A stretch of DNA of 64,000 bases from Marinobacterium rhizophilum (GTDB lineage: Bacteria; Pseudomonadota; Gammaproteobacteria; Pseudomonadales; Balneatricaceae). The notes beneath the pieces were generated by a model that saw only the letters and a program-made list of their open reading frames with translations, did not search any database and was not told the origin of the DNA. The stretch spans positions 4,836,001 to 4,900,000 of the forward strand of contig NZ_CP073347.1 of assembly GCF_024397915.1 (NCBI RefSeq), given 5' to 3'. Shown here piece after piece: positions 26,348-34,735 of this stretch (the first letter of the stretch is position 1; each line of letters opens with the position of its first letter). Both the position numbers and the translations under genes were made by a program.

Positions 26348-27586
26348 TTAGCGCTCCGGCTGTGCCTTCCATTCGGTGGAGGACTGCTTTTTGTAGTCGT
26401 AGGGCCTGGGGTCCATGCTCAGGTGCAGTGCCTTGCCGGTATAGGGCGAGTGCGCTTTCACCACATCCATGTTCAGCTCGATACCCAGTCCGGGCTTGGT
26501 GGATGGAATGATGTAGCCATCCTTCCATTCGATTTTCTGTTGCAGCACATCACCATGGAAACCGTCCCAGGTGCCGATGCTTTCCTGGATCAGGAAGTTC
26601 GGCGTGGCGGTGGCCAGCTGGATGCTGGCGGCCGCGCCGACCGGGCCGTTGTAAAGGTGCGGCGCGATCTGGGCATAGTACGCCTCGGCAATACCGGCAA
26701 TTTTCTTGGCTTCCAGGATGCCGCCGACGCGGCCCAGGTTCATCTGCAGGATGGCGGCGGCGCCGTTTTTCAGCACATCATGGAACTCGTACTTGGTAGT
26801 CAGGCGCTCGCCCGTGGCTACCGGGATGCTGGTGCTCTGTGCCACGCGAGACATGGCTTCACTCTGGCCCGGCGGCACCGGCTCCTCGAACCACATGGGA
26901 TCAAACGGCTCCAGGCGTTTGGCCAGGCGAATGGCCGAGGCCGGTGTCATCTGGCCGTGGGTGCCGAACAGCAGGTCACAGCTGTTGCCCACCGCTTCGC
27001 GAATGCGCCGGCAGAAGGTTGCACTCTTGTCCATGGCTTCCAGTGACAGCATATGGCCAGAGTAGGCGCTGTAGGGGCCGGCCGGGTCGAATTTCAGCGC
27101 CGTAAAGCCGCGCTCGCGGTTTTCCAGCGCGCACTCAACGGCCAGTTCGACATTGTCGTAGTTGTAGTCGCCGTTCCTGTCTTTGGGATACAGGTAGGTG
27201 TAGCAGCGCAGCTTGTCGTGCACCTTGCCGCCGATCAGCTCATACACGGGTTTGCCGGCGGCTTTGCCGATAATATCCCAGCAGGCCATTTCAAGGCCGC
27301 TGACGATACCCATCATGGTGAGATCCGGACGCTGGGTAAAACCGCTGGAGTAAGCCTCGCGGAAAAAGCGCTCGACATGGTGCGGATCCTGCCCCTGCAG
27401 GCAGCGTTCGAATACGTCATCGATGGCGGGGACCATGACCTTGGGGTGAAAGGTGGCCGCGTATACCTCACCGATGCCTTCGATGCCGCAGTCGGTTTTA
27501 AGACTGACGAAGATCCAGTACATGCCGCCTACGTGCGGCGGTGGGGTCGCGACGACATGAGTTTCGCAAGATATAACTTTCATCAT
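26348..27586 (-). CDS. Mandelate racemase/enolase-superfamily acid-sugar dehydratase
   Basis: 412 residues. The N-terminal capping domain spans about 1-125. The barrel has the Mg2+ ligands and acid/base residues of the galactonate/mannonate dehydratase group: FGTHGQM (His/Asp region), FEEPVPPGQ, TGERLTT and a catalytic His in IAPHLYNGPVG. THGQ in place of a KxK pair favours an acid-sugar dehydratase over a muconate cycloisomerase or racemase. The start ATG overlaps the stop of the upstream MFS gene (ATGA at 27586-27583); a second ATG follows at once. It likely dehydrates an aldonate to a 2-keto-3-deoxy acid, with the MFS protein as its importer. The exact sugar is not determinable. Confidence 0.88.
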   Translation of the reverse strand: MMKVISCETHVVATPPPHVGGMYWIFVSLKTDCGIEGIGEVYAATFHPKVMVPAIDDVFERCLQGQDPHHVERFFREAYSSGFTQRPDLTMMGIVSGLEMACWDIIGKAAGKPVYELIGGKVHDKLRCYTYLYPKDRNGDYNYDNVELAVECALENRERGFTALKFDPAGPYSAYSGHMLSLEAMDKSATFCRRIREAVGNSCDLLFGTHGQMTPASAIRLAKRLEPFDPMWFEEPVPPGQSEAMSRVAQSTSIPVATGERLTTKYEFHDVLKNGAAAILQMNLGRVGGILEAKKIAGIAEAYYAQIAPHLYNGPVGAAASIQLATATPNFLIQESIGTWDGFHGDVLQQKIEWKDGYIIPSTKPGLGIELNMDVVKAHSPYTGKALHLSMDPRPYDYKKQSSTEWKAQPER

Positions 27587-28872
27587 GATGCCCTTTTCTT
27601 AGCGGTCATTGTTTTGAGTTTCAGGGTGGCCAGGGTGCCGATCATGCCCATCACTGCGATGTAGCCGAAATACAGGTTGTAGACGGTAATGCCTTCATAG
27701 CGGGCGGCAATATAAGCGTTGATCTGCGGCAAAAAGATATCCGGGGTGTAGGCGATCAGGGAGATCACGCCGATGGCCAGACCCGTGACCTGCATGGGGA
27801 GGTTGCAACCATCCAGAATCGCCCAGTAGAGACCGCGGATGGCATAGGTCAGAACACCAATAAGCAGTACGATCGCCAGCAGCAGGTAGACACTGCTCAG
27901 TTGCGGGAACAGGATCAGGAATACCAGTCCCAGCGTTGCGCCCAGCAGGGCAATGGCCAGAATATTTTCCTTGCCGTAGCGGTCACCGAGGATGCCGGCG
28001 CCAATACCGCCGATCGGGCGCATCCAGAGCTTGGCGACGGTAATAAAGCCTGCGGTAACGGCGGTAACTTGATAGCTCTCCTGCATAAAGGCGGAAAAGG
28101 AATAGGTCGCCCAGAACAGCTGGTAACCGCAGAAGATAATGAGGGCAACCATCCAGAGTTCGGGGATGGACATCAGAAATTTGAGGTCGCGAACCAGGTT
28201 GCCGCTGCCCTTGCTGCCGGAGTCCGCTTCGACGGCTTTGCCATCACGGAAGAACAGGAATGTCAGAACCCCGATGCCGATACAGGTAAAGGAGTACATG
28301 TAAATCACCTGTTTCAGTGCCAGCGTATTGCTTAGCCCATTCGATTCAACGGCATAGGCGAAAATGCTGATGGCAATGGTCGCGAGTACCGCTTCCACCA
28401 GGCCGCGACCGCCGTCGAGGATGCCGAAAAAGCGACCCTGTTCGTTTTTCTGGGCCAGCATTTTCACGCCCTTGAGCATCGACGCCCAGAACGTCAGGCC
28501 GGCGGCGATGCCCCAGGCCATGAAGATGTACACCAGAACGTCCTTGGACGGTATGGAGGCGAACCAGAGTCCCAGGGCGCCGGTTGCCACCATGGAGAAA
28601 GTCACCAGCAAGCGTGGCGAGAGTCGATCTGCCAGCCATCCGCTTGGCACGTAGCAGACAAAGTACATCACTCCCAGCATGGAGTAGTAATTCCCCAGGT
28701 CGCCGGTGGTAATCTGGAAGGCTTCGAGTATGGAGGTTTCGAAGTTTTGCCGCAGGTACAGCAGCGGGTAGATTGCGCCGGCCGCCAGCAGCAGCAGGCC
28801 GAACTGGAAATAGCGCTTGAAGTCGGTTTTCTGCTCGGCAGAAACGGGAACCTGGACGATAGTATCGGTCAT
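27583..28872 (-). CDS. Major facilitator superfamily transporter
   Basis: 429 residues, twelve membrane segments with a central loop near GKAVEADSGSKGSGNLVRDLK. MFS motifs are seen after TM2 (VPSGWLADRLSPRLL) and in the second half (GAGILGDRYGKENILAIALLG). It resembles the hexuronate/GlpT-like anion:proton symporter branch, but the classical GxLaDrxGrr motif is altered to GWLADRLSPR. Translationally coupled to the dehydratase gene downstream by an ATGA overlap, so it is probably the uptake system for that enzyme's sugar-acid substrate. Confidence 0.88.
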   Translation of the reverse strand: MTDTIVQVPVSAEQKTDFKRYFQFGLLLLAAGAIYPLLYLRQNFETSILEAFQITTGDLGNYYSMLGVMYFVCYVPSGWLADRLSPRLLVTFSMVATGALGLWFASIPSKDVLVYIFMAWGIAAGLTFWASMLKGVKMLAQKNEQGRFFGILDGGRGLVEAVLATIAISIFAYAVESNGLSNTLALKQVIYMYSFTCIGIGVLTFLFFRDGKAVEADSGSKGSGNLVRDLKFLMSIPELWMVALIIFCGYQLFWATYSFSAFMQESYQVTAVTAGFITVAKLWMRPIGGIGAGILGDRYGKENILAIALLGATLGLVFLILFPQLSSVYLLLAIVLLIGVLTYAIRGLYWAILDGCNLPMQVTGLAIGVISLIAYTPDIFLPQINAYIAARYEGITVYNLYFGYIAVMGMIGTLATLKLKTMTAKKRAS

Positions 28873-29123
28873 TTAGTTATTATTCCTGTGACACATTGTT
28901 TTTTGTTGTTGGCACCACGCCGGTGCCGGAACGACCGCTCAGGGGTCATCCCGACAGACTTATGGCAATAAACTGTCGGTCTCGCGAATAACTCTGGGAG
29001 GCTTTACACCGGGAGGCCGCCGTGTCCAGCTCTGCTGGCAAGAACACTGGCGGCTGCTTTGTCTTGGTAAAGAACCGCCCCGGCAGGAATGCCGGGCTGC
29101 TAAAAGCCGGGCTGTCCTTCGGG

Positions 29124-30548
29124 TTAGTAGTTGAGTACCACCAGGCGTGTCTGGGTGAACTCCAGCATGCCGTGCTTGCCATCGTCGCCACCCAGGCCTG
29201 AACGCTTCCAGCCGGCATGGTAGCCCTGGTAGGGATCGGACGGGGTGCGGTTGATATAGATCTCGCCGGCTTCGATGTTGTTGGCAACCTTCATTGCCGT
29301 GCGGTAGTTCTCGGTGTAGATCACGGAGGCCAGTCCGAACTGGTGATCGTTGGCCAGCGCGAGGGCTTCATCAGCATCGCTGTACTTGAGTACCGGCAAC
29401 ACTGGGCCAAAGATCTCTTCCTGCACGATCTCCATATCCTGGCGGCAGTGGGTCAGCAGTGTTGGTGGGTAGAAGTGCCCCGGGCCTTCGGGGATATAGC
29501 CACCGACTTCCAGCTTGGCGCCGTCGTCGATTGCGCGCTCCACCATCTGGTGGATATTCAGACGTGCATTTTCATTGATCAGCGGCCCCATAAAACTTGG
29601 GTTCAGGGCGCGGTCACCGAACTGGCGCTCGGCCAGGTTGGCGCGCAGCAGCTCAACAAACGGCTCGTACACCGCCTCATGCACATAGACGCGTTCAATT
29701 GCAGTGCAGAGCTGGCCACAGTTGGTTGTCTTGGACGCAACGATTTCACGGGCAGCCTTTTCCAGGTCGGCATCGGCTTCGACAATGGCGGGGGATTTTC
29801 CGCCCAGTTCCAGTGACGACTTGGCGATATTGACCTGGGAGTATTCCAGCACCTTGCGGCCGGCGCCCACACTGCCGGTGAGGGTGATCATACCGACTTT
29901 CGGGTGGGTGCAAACGGTCTCTGCCGTGGCGTGATCCATGGTCAGGATGTTCACTACGCCGGCCGGCATGCCGGAATCCTGTATGGCTTTGGCAATTTCA
30001 AAGGCAGAGCAGGGCGTGTTGTTGCTCGGACGTACCACCACGGCGTTACCGGTGATCAGGGCCGGCGCGATCTTGCGCAGCAGCGTGTAAACCGGGTAGT
30101 TGAACGGAATCAGGCAGGCTACGACACCGATCGGCTCGCGCTGCAGCAGCAGGCTTTCGCAGGGGGTGTCGCTGGGAATGATCTCGCCTTCGATACGGCG
30201 TGCCCATTCGGCGTGGTAGCGGGTGATATCCGCGGCGTACACCGCTTCATTGGTGGCGTCTTCCAGGCTTTTTCCCGACTCATCGGCCAGGGCGCGGCCA
30301 ATGGCGTCCTTGCGTGCCACCAGGGCATCAGCCAGCTTGTGCATGTAACCGGCACGTTCGATGCTAGTCAGCTGGCGCCAGCCTTTCTGGGCAGCAGCGG
30401 CAATGGCAACGGCGTCGATGGCCTCGTCAGCGGTGGCGGCCTGAACCTGCCCGACAACAGTGTTATCTACCGGGTTATAGACCGAAATCATCGCGCCTTT
30501 GGTGGAGCTTGCAAACTGGTTGTTAACGAAGTTCTTGTCGATACGCAT
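29124..30548 (-). CDS. NAD-dependent aldehyde dehydrogenase (AldA-like)
   Basis: 474 residues, full ALDH length. The nucleotide-binding loop is LTGSVGAGRKVLEY, the catalytic Glu region LELGGKSPAIV and the nucleophilic Cys in NCGQLCTAIERVYV. The IFGPVLPVLKYSDADEALALAND and C-terminal HAGWKRSGLGGDDGKHGMLEFTQTR stretches are closest in my recollection to lactaldehyde/glycolaldehyde dehydrogenase AldA. It would oxidise a small hydroxy-aldehyde formed after aldol cleavage in the neighbouring sugar-acid pathway. It is about 250 bp upstream of the MFS gene, with a CCGGCAGGAATGCCGG hairpin between, so it may be in the same operon or separately terminated. A candidate IclR operator lies 60-115 bp upstream of its start. 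Confidence 0.9.
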   Translation of the reverse strand: MRIDKNFVNNQFASSTKGAMISVYNPVDNTVVGQVQAATADEAIDAVAIAAAAQKGWRQLTSIERAGYMHKLADALVARKDAIGRALADESGKSLEDATNEAVYAADITRYHAEWARRIEGEIIPSDTPCESLLLQREPIGVVACLIPFNYPVYTLLRKIAPALITGNAVVVRPSNNTPCSAFEIAKAIQDSGMPAGVVNILTMDHATAETVCTHPKVGMITLTGSVGAGRKVLEYSQVNIAKSSLELGGKSPAIVEADADLEKAAREIVASKTTNCGQLCTAIERVYVHEAVYEPFVELLRANLAERQFGDRALNPSFMGPLINENARLNIHQMVERAIDDGAKLEVGGYIPEGPGHFYPPTLLTHCRQDMEIVQEEIFGPVLPVLKYSDADEALALANDHQFGLASVIYTENYRTAMKVANNIEAGEIYINRTPSDPYQGYHAGWKRSGLGGDDGKHGMLEFTQTRLVVLNY

Positions 30549-30605
30549 GACAGCTTCCTTGGTGTTGTTGAGCGCATCCTAGGGTCTGCCCATAAATCTG
30601 TCAAA

Positions 30606-30662
30606 TTAATTCCACAGGAAAAATATTAATTCCGTATATGGAAATTAGTATCGGGTTTCCAT
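30606..30662. promoter_or_regulatory. Candidate IclR-type operator array
   Basis: Two AATTCC...GGAA dyads start at 30608 and 30628, exactly 20 bp apart (AATTCC-ACA-GGAAAA and AATTCC-GTATAT-GGAAAT). A 7-bp perfect dyad ATGGAAA (30638-30644)/TTTCCAT (30656-30662) overlaps the second. IclR proteins bind TGGAAAT/ATTTCCA-like palindromes as dimers of dimers. The array is about 60-115 bp upstream of the aldehyde dehydrogenase and about 270 bp upstream of the IclR gene on the other side. Confidence 0.55.
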
Positions 30663-30928
30663 TTAATCCCTTATGTTCCAAGGTCTTGCTGGCTGTTTTG
30701 TCTGGAAGGCGATTGAAGCGTTTGAACAGGGCCTTCAGTTTCAGGTAGTGTTCACGCAGGCTTGAATGATGTGGACGCACAGTATCGATGGCGCTGGCAG
30801 CCACGCCGCTAGTGCATGAAAAACTTTCAGCGACGCGCGCATGCCAGGCTGTCGAATGGTATTCGGCGAGTGACAGGCAGCAATAGCGGCCACATCTGGC
30901 CGTTTTATTCTATATATGAAAACCAGGG

Positions 30929-31699
30929 GTGGAGATGGTACCGATTAAAGAAAAATCCAAGGCACCGGCGGTCGACAGCAGTGTGCTGATTTTGGACCTG
31001 CTGGCATCTTCCGCCTACCCCCTGGCGTTGTCCGAAATCTGCGAGCAGACCGGTATTGCTGCCGCCAGCGGGCATCGCATTATCAATGCACTGCTGGATC
31101 ACCAGCTGGTGGCGCTGGACCCGAGCCGCAAGAAATCCTACTGCATCGGCTCGCGCATATTTCAGATCGCCTCCACCATATACAACAAGCAAAGCATCAT
31201 TCCGTTTTTCTATCCCATTGCCGAGATTCTGAAAAACGAGATTCACAAGTCGATCTTTCTGTGTGTACCGGTGGGTAACAAGGTGGTGGTGGTTTCCAAG
31301 GTCGAATCTTCGCTGAGCAATGCATTTAATATTCATATCGGCCAGACCATGCCGTTGCACCAGGCGGCGGCCGGCAAGGCGATTCTGTCCATGCGTTCGG
31401 ATGACTTTCAGCGCAGTTATTTCAAGGGAGAGGAGAGAACCAACCCGGCCATCGCGCAAGGTTTGGAGCAGGTCGGTGATGACCTGTCCCGCGCCAAGCG
31501 ATTAGGCTACGCGGTGACTCACGGCGAGATCGACAGCCAGGTCAGTTGCATAGCAGCCCCCATTCTGAACCTGAGAAACGAGCCTGTCGCGGCGATTAGC
31601 GCGGCCATTAATGGCGAGCTTCTGAATGCGCAGGATGCGCGAACCTACTCGAAGAACCTGGTCCAGGCGGCGCGCCAGTTGTCGTCCCGTATCGTCTGA
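30929..31699 (+). CDS. IclR-family transcriptional regulator
   Basis: 256 residues. The winged helix covers about 15-80 (SVLILDLLASSAYPLALSEICEQTGIAAASGHRIINALLDHQLV) and the IclR effector domain 90-250 (GQTMPLHQAAAGKAILS...LGYAVTHGEIDSQVSCIAAPI). GTG 30929 or ATG 30935 are both possible starts, with an AGGGG upstream. It is divergent from the AldA-like gene across a 380-bp region containing the operator array, and is the likely regulator of the 24.7-30.5 kb catabolic block. Confidence 0.9.
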   Translation: MEMVPIKEKSKAPAVDSSVLILDLLASSAYPLALSEICEQTGIAAASGHRIINALLDHQLVALDPSRKKSYCIGSRIFQIASTIYNKQSIIPFFYPIAEILKNEIHKSIFLCVPVGNKVVVVSKVESSLSNAFNIHIGQTMPLHQAAAGKAILSMRSDDFQRSYFKGEERTNPAIAQGLEQVGDDLSRAKRLGYAVTHGEIDSQVSCIAAPILNLRNEPVAAISAAINGELLNAQDARTYSKNLVQAARQLSSRIV

Positions 31700-31829
31700 T
31701 CTCTTCGGGCCTACCTGGCTGTGTGAGCGATGGTTCGGCGACGCAGGCTGAGCGCCATCCTGCAGCGCGGCGGAAACTGAGAGGGCAGAGGCGGGCATAT
31801 GCTTGCCTGCGGTGTCTGGCGGAGGTTGG

Positions 31830-31940
31830 CCCAGCCCAGCCCAGCCCAGCCCAGCCGAGGCTGGCGATGCTGTGCTCGCTTATCGGCCCGGTTTCGTTCG
31901 GGCTGTAACCCGCTTCGGCCCGTTCTCGCTGCAATGGAGC
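31830..31940 (-). pseudogene. Relic of a type III CoA-transferase (DddD-like) 3' end
   Basis: On the minus strand the codons read EAGYSPNETGPISEHSIASLGWA, clearly related to the last residues of DddD in this window (DAGYSAGEIESMLERNIASLGWA). The DNA matches 35177-35245 closely over the distal 33 bases and more loosely beyond. Past GWA the relic dissolves into five exact CCCAG units (31830-31854). No upstream part of the gene remains. It lies between two convergent regulator genes. Confidence 0.55.
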
Positions 31941-31990
31941 TCAAGCCGCGTGCATATTGATTGTGCTTGTCGGCAGGAGCCATTGAGCGG

Positions 31991-32581
31991 CTATGCCAGC
32001 AAGCCAATCTGGGAAAGGTAGGTTTTCAGCACTTTGCGTTGGCGTGCTTCCGGCCAGTCCGATGCATCCACCAGTGCGCGAATAATCAGGCCGTTTACAT
32101 GGGCCGTAATCCCCTCGCACACATCATCCAGGTCGTTCGGAATCGCAATGGCAAGGCGCTCACAATGAAGAATCAGTTCCTGTTTCACCTTGCTGTGCCA
32201 GCGGTGATGAAACTCTATCTGCTGATCCGCGACCCGCGGCTCGGCCAGAGACCGGCTCCAGAATGCCAGCCAGACTGACATTGCCGTGCGGCTGTCATCG
32301 TTTACCGGCAATGCCTGCACGATGATCTCGTAAAAGCTGCAATTGCCGGACGCGGAGACAAGCTCCATATGGGTGAACATCATGTCGTATGCCAGCTCAA
32401 GCGCCGCAGTCAGTACGGCATCCTTGTCACTGAAATAATGTGTCACCGCGCCGGTAGTGACGCCCGCCAGGCGTGCAATATCGGTGAGTTTGGTCGCTTC
32501 CAGGCCTTTTTCTGCAATCACGGCGACTGCTGCCTGGGCGATCATTTTTCGTCTTTTTTCATGGTCAACAATTTTTGGCAT
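31991..32581 (-). CDS. TetR-family regulator (BetI-like)
   Basis: 196 residues. The HTH covers about 10-55 (MIAQAAVAVIAEKGLEATKLTDIARLAGVTTGAVTHYFSDKDAVL), very like BetI. The C-terminal ligand domain has LVSASGNCSFYEIIVQALPVNDDSRTAMSVWLAFWSRSLAEP, again in the BetI pattern (the choline-responsive repressor). It is divergent from the dioxygenase-aldolase pair with only 63 bp between start codons, which contain an AT-rich dyad. It probably represses that pair and itself, relieved by a quaternary amine or related ligand (inference). Confidence 0.9.
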   Translation of the reverse strand: MPKIVDHEKRRKMIAQAAVAVIAEKGLEATKLTDIARLAGVTTGAVTHYFSDKDAVLTAALELAYDMMFTHMELVSASGNCSFYEIIVQALPVNDDSRTAMSVWLAFWSRSLAEPRVADQQIEFHHRWHSKVKQELILHCERLAIAIPNDLDDVCEGITAHVNGLIIRALVDASDWPEARQRKVLKTYLSQIGLLA

Positions 32582-32586
32582 TGACG

Positions 32587-32613
32587 GATTATAACAGATG
32601 TTATTATATAATC
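32587..32613. promoter_or_regulatory. Candidate TetR operator
   Basis: Nested dyads in the 63-bp gap between the TetR and dioxygenase starts: GATTATA (32587-32593)/TATAATC (32607-32613), enclosing ATAAC-N4-GTTAT (32591-32604). TATAAT-like bases within it suggest overlap with a promoter, a typical repressor arrangement. Confidence 0.55.
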
Positions 32614-32644
32614 ACCGTTATGTAATAAAGCTGGAGCCTGCCTC

Positions 32645-33811
32645 ATGTCTGCCATTGTATTGCTGGAAAACGGTTTGGAGTTGCCGCTCCAGGGGAGTGC
32701 CTCGTATTTCAACTACTTCTGGCTGCGGGACAACTGCGCGACGTCCTGGGATGGTGAAACCCAGGAGCGTACCTTCGATATTCTCGCTGAGCCCGATAAT
32801 CTGCATCCTGAAAGTGCCCGGTTAAACGGTGCCTACCTGGAAATAGTCTGGTGTGATGGCCATCATAGCCGCTACGAACTGCAGTGGCTGGAGCGCTGGT
32901 GCCGCAGTAGCCATCAGGACGATCTGGCCGTTCGCTCTCGCAGGCCCTGGTATAGCGACCACTATTCGAATATGGCACGTTTTACCTACGCACAAGTGAT
33001 GTCTAACCCCGCGGATGTTGCGGATTGGGCACAAGCGATGCTGGACGACGGTGTTGCACTTGTACAGGGCATGCCGGATTCTGATGAAGCGCTGCAATCT
33101 CTCTGTGAGCTTTTCGGCGTGGTGCGCCCTTCGTTCTCCGGTTACGCTTTTGATGTCTTTTCCAAGGCAAGCCCTGAAAACCTGGCGTACACCAGCAAGG
33201 CGCTTGAATTGCATACCGACCTGCCACCGGAAGAGCTTGCACCGGGTATTCAGTTCCTGCACTGCCGTATCAATGATGCACAGGGGGGCGACAGCTTGTT
33301 TGTCGATGCCACCGCAGTGGCGAACGTGCTAAAAGAACAGTATCCGGCGTACTTCAAGCTCCTCACTGAATACGAAGTACCTTTTCGCTATACAACCAAC
33401 CATCAGGACGTCCGTGCCCGGCAGCGCATTATTGAGCTGGATCCCGGTAATGGCGAGGTCAGCGGCATCAACTTCAGCCAGCACCTGGCGGACGTGTTTG
33501 ATTTTCCTCAGCGTGAGATGGATTTGTTTTACCCCGCGTTTCGCAAGTTTGGCCAGATGCTGCAGGATCCGGCTTACCGGATGACCTTCCGTCTCAACGC
33601 CGGGGAGTGCATCGTGTTCGACAACCACCGTATCGCTCACGGGCGCGAGGCCTTTATCGATGGCAGCGGCGCCAGGTATCTGCGGGGGTGTTACGTTGAC
33701 CGTGGCGAGCTGCGCAGCACCTACCGGGTTCTGCGTGCCAGGTATCCGAAAACCGCTGCGTATGTGCCTTTCAACCAGCCGGACGAACCGGTGCTGGCAA
33801 GAATTAGCTGA
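32645..33811 (+). CDS. Gamma-butyrobetaine-hydroxylase-like 2-oxoglutarate/Fe(II) dioxygenase
   Basis: 388 residues. The N-terminal GBBH-like domain is about 1-100 (YFNYFWLRDNCATSW...). The TauD-type double-stranded beta-helix follows, with iron ligands His/Asp in LHTDLPPEE and the distal His in DNHRIAHGREAF; the Arg that binds 2-oxoglutarate is expected a little after it (ARYLRGCYVDRGELRS). GBBH and trimethyllysine hydroxylase share this architecture. The enzyme likely hydroxylates a quaternary-ammonium or analogous carboxylate. It is 11 bp upstream of a class II aldolase. This suggests hydroxylation followed by retro-aldol cleavage rather than carnitine formation (inference). Confidence 0.85.
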   Translation: MSAIVLLENGLELPLQGSASYFNYFWLRDNCATSWDGETQERTFDILAEPDNLHPESARLNGAYLEIVWCDGHHSRYELQWLERWCRSSHQDDLAVRSRRPWYSDHYSNMARFTYAQVMSNPADVADWAQAMLDDGVALVQGMPDSDEALQSLCELFGVVRPSFSGYAFDVFSKASPENLAYTSKALELHTDLPPEELAPGIQFLHCRINDAQGGDSLFVDATAVANVLKEQYPAYFKLLTEYEVPFRYTTNHQDVRARQRIIELDPGNGEVSGINFSQHLADVFDFPQREMDLFYPAFRKFGQMLQDPAYRMTFRLNAGECIVFDNHRIAHGREAFIDGSGARYLRGCYVDRGELRSTYRVLRARYPKTAAYVPFNQPDEPVLARIS

Positions 33812-33822
33812 GAGGGCGATCA

Positions 33823-34551
33823 ATGTCACCGGAATCAGAATTGCGAATCGACCTGGCTGCGGCCTTTCGGCTTATACATGAGCTGGATATGCACGAGTCG
33901 GTTGCCAATCATTTGAGCGCGGCGGTGTCCGCCGACGGCAAGCAGTTTCTTATGAATCGTCGCTGGATGCATTTTGCCAACGTCACTGCGAGCAACTTGC
34001 AGTTGCTCGACAGCGAAGACAGCAGCATCATGCACAGTGATGAAGCTCCTGATGCCTCTGCCTGGAGCATTCATGGCAACGTGCACAAGGCGTTGCCGCA
34101 AGCGCGCGTTATCCTGCATGTGCATTCAACCCATGCCACGGCGCTTTCGACACTGAAAGATCCACGAATCTTGCCGCTGGACAACAATACCGCGCGCTTC
34201 TACCAGCGTATCGCCTATGACACTCATTTCGGTGGTATTGCCACCAGCGACGAGGAGGGCAGGCGCATCAAGGATACCTTTGGAGACAAGCAGGCACTCA
34301 TGATGGGTAATCACGGAATCACCGTGGTAGGCAAGACGGTTGCCGAAGCTTTCGAGGATCTTTACTACCTTGAAAAAGCCTGCAGAACCATGATCCTGGC
34401 GTACTCAACCGGGCAGGCACTCAATGTGATGCCCCATGAATTGGCGCTGGAAACGGCGGCGAGCTGGGATGAGTTCCGTGGTGCATCCTATGCGCATTTC
34501 GAGCAGCTTAAAGGGATGCTGGACAAAAAGGACCTCTCGTATCGGGATTGA
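33823..34551 (+). CDS. Class II aldolase/adducin-family protein
   Basis: 242 residues with the class II aldolase zinc site: VNHLSAAV-type opening (DMHESVANHLSAAVSADGKQFLMN), ILHVHSTHATALS (HxH) and the third His in LMMGNHGITVVGKTVAEAFEDLYYLEKAC. A catalytic acid is expected before the HxH. The family performs Zn-dependent retro-aldol cleavage or epimerisation of phosphorylated or free hydroxy acids. It follows the dioxygenase by 11 bp, so the pair is probably one operon under the TetR regulator. The true substrate is unknown. Confidence 0.88.
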   Translation: MSPESELRIDLAAAFRLIHELDMHESVANHLSAAVSADGKQFLMNRRWMHFANVTASNLQLLDSEDSSIMHSDEAPDASAWSIHGNVHKALPQARVILHVHSTHATALSTLKDPRILPLDNNTARFYQRIAYDTHFGGIATSDEEGRRIKDTFGDKQALMMGNHGITVVGKTVAEAFEDLYYLEKACRTMILAYSTGQALNVMPHELALETAASWDEFRGASYAHFEQLKGMLDKKDLSYRD

Positions 34552-34639
34552 TATCGCAATTCCGGGTTCGAGAGCTGTTCTGTCCCCAGTTCAGATACGC
34601 AGGTCATTGTGTCTTGCCCGGGGCTGTTGTTCCGCTAGT

Positions 34640-34735
34640 CACCTGGTTGGCAATCAGCTTCCCTCCCTAATTTCCTATTATCTACAGGATGTACGGAATG
34701 CCGCACACGCATGGATGCGTATGTGCGGTCACGCC
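34640..34735 (+). repeat. Dispersed palindromic repeat, copy D
   Basis: Contains the TTCCCTCCCT box (about 34660-34669) with the flanking ACCTGGTTGGCAA as in copies A and B, then TATTATCTACAGGATG and the palindrome 34701-34728 as in copy C. It is the most complete copy and links the two partial forms as one family. Confidence 0.6.

Noticed and set aside
24729..26528. N-terminal extension of the second GMC enzyme
   Set aside because: The extra 61 residues overlap the upstream dehydratase gene in another frame and precede the FAD motif. ATG 26345 has a good ribosome site.
31830..31854. CCCAG x5 as a phase-variation tract
   Set aside because: It lies in a relic between convergent genes, not in a promoter or an intact reading frame, so switching would have no evident target.
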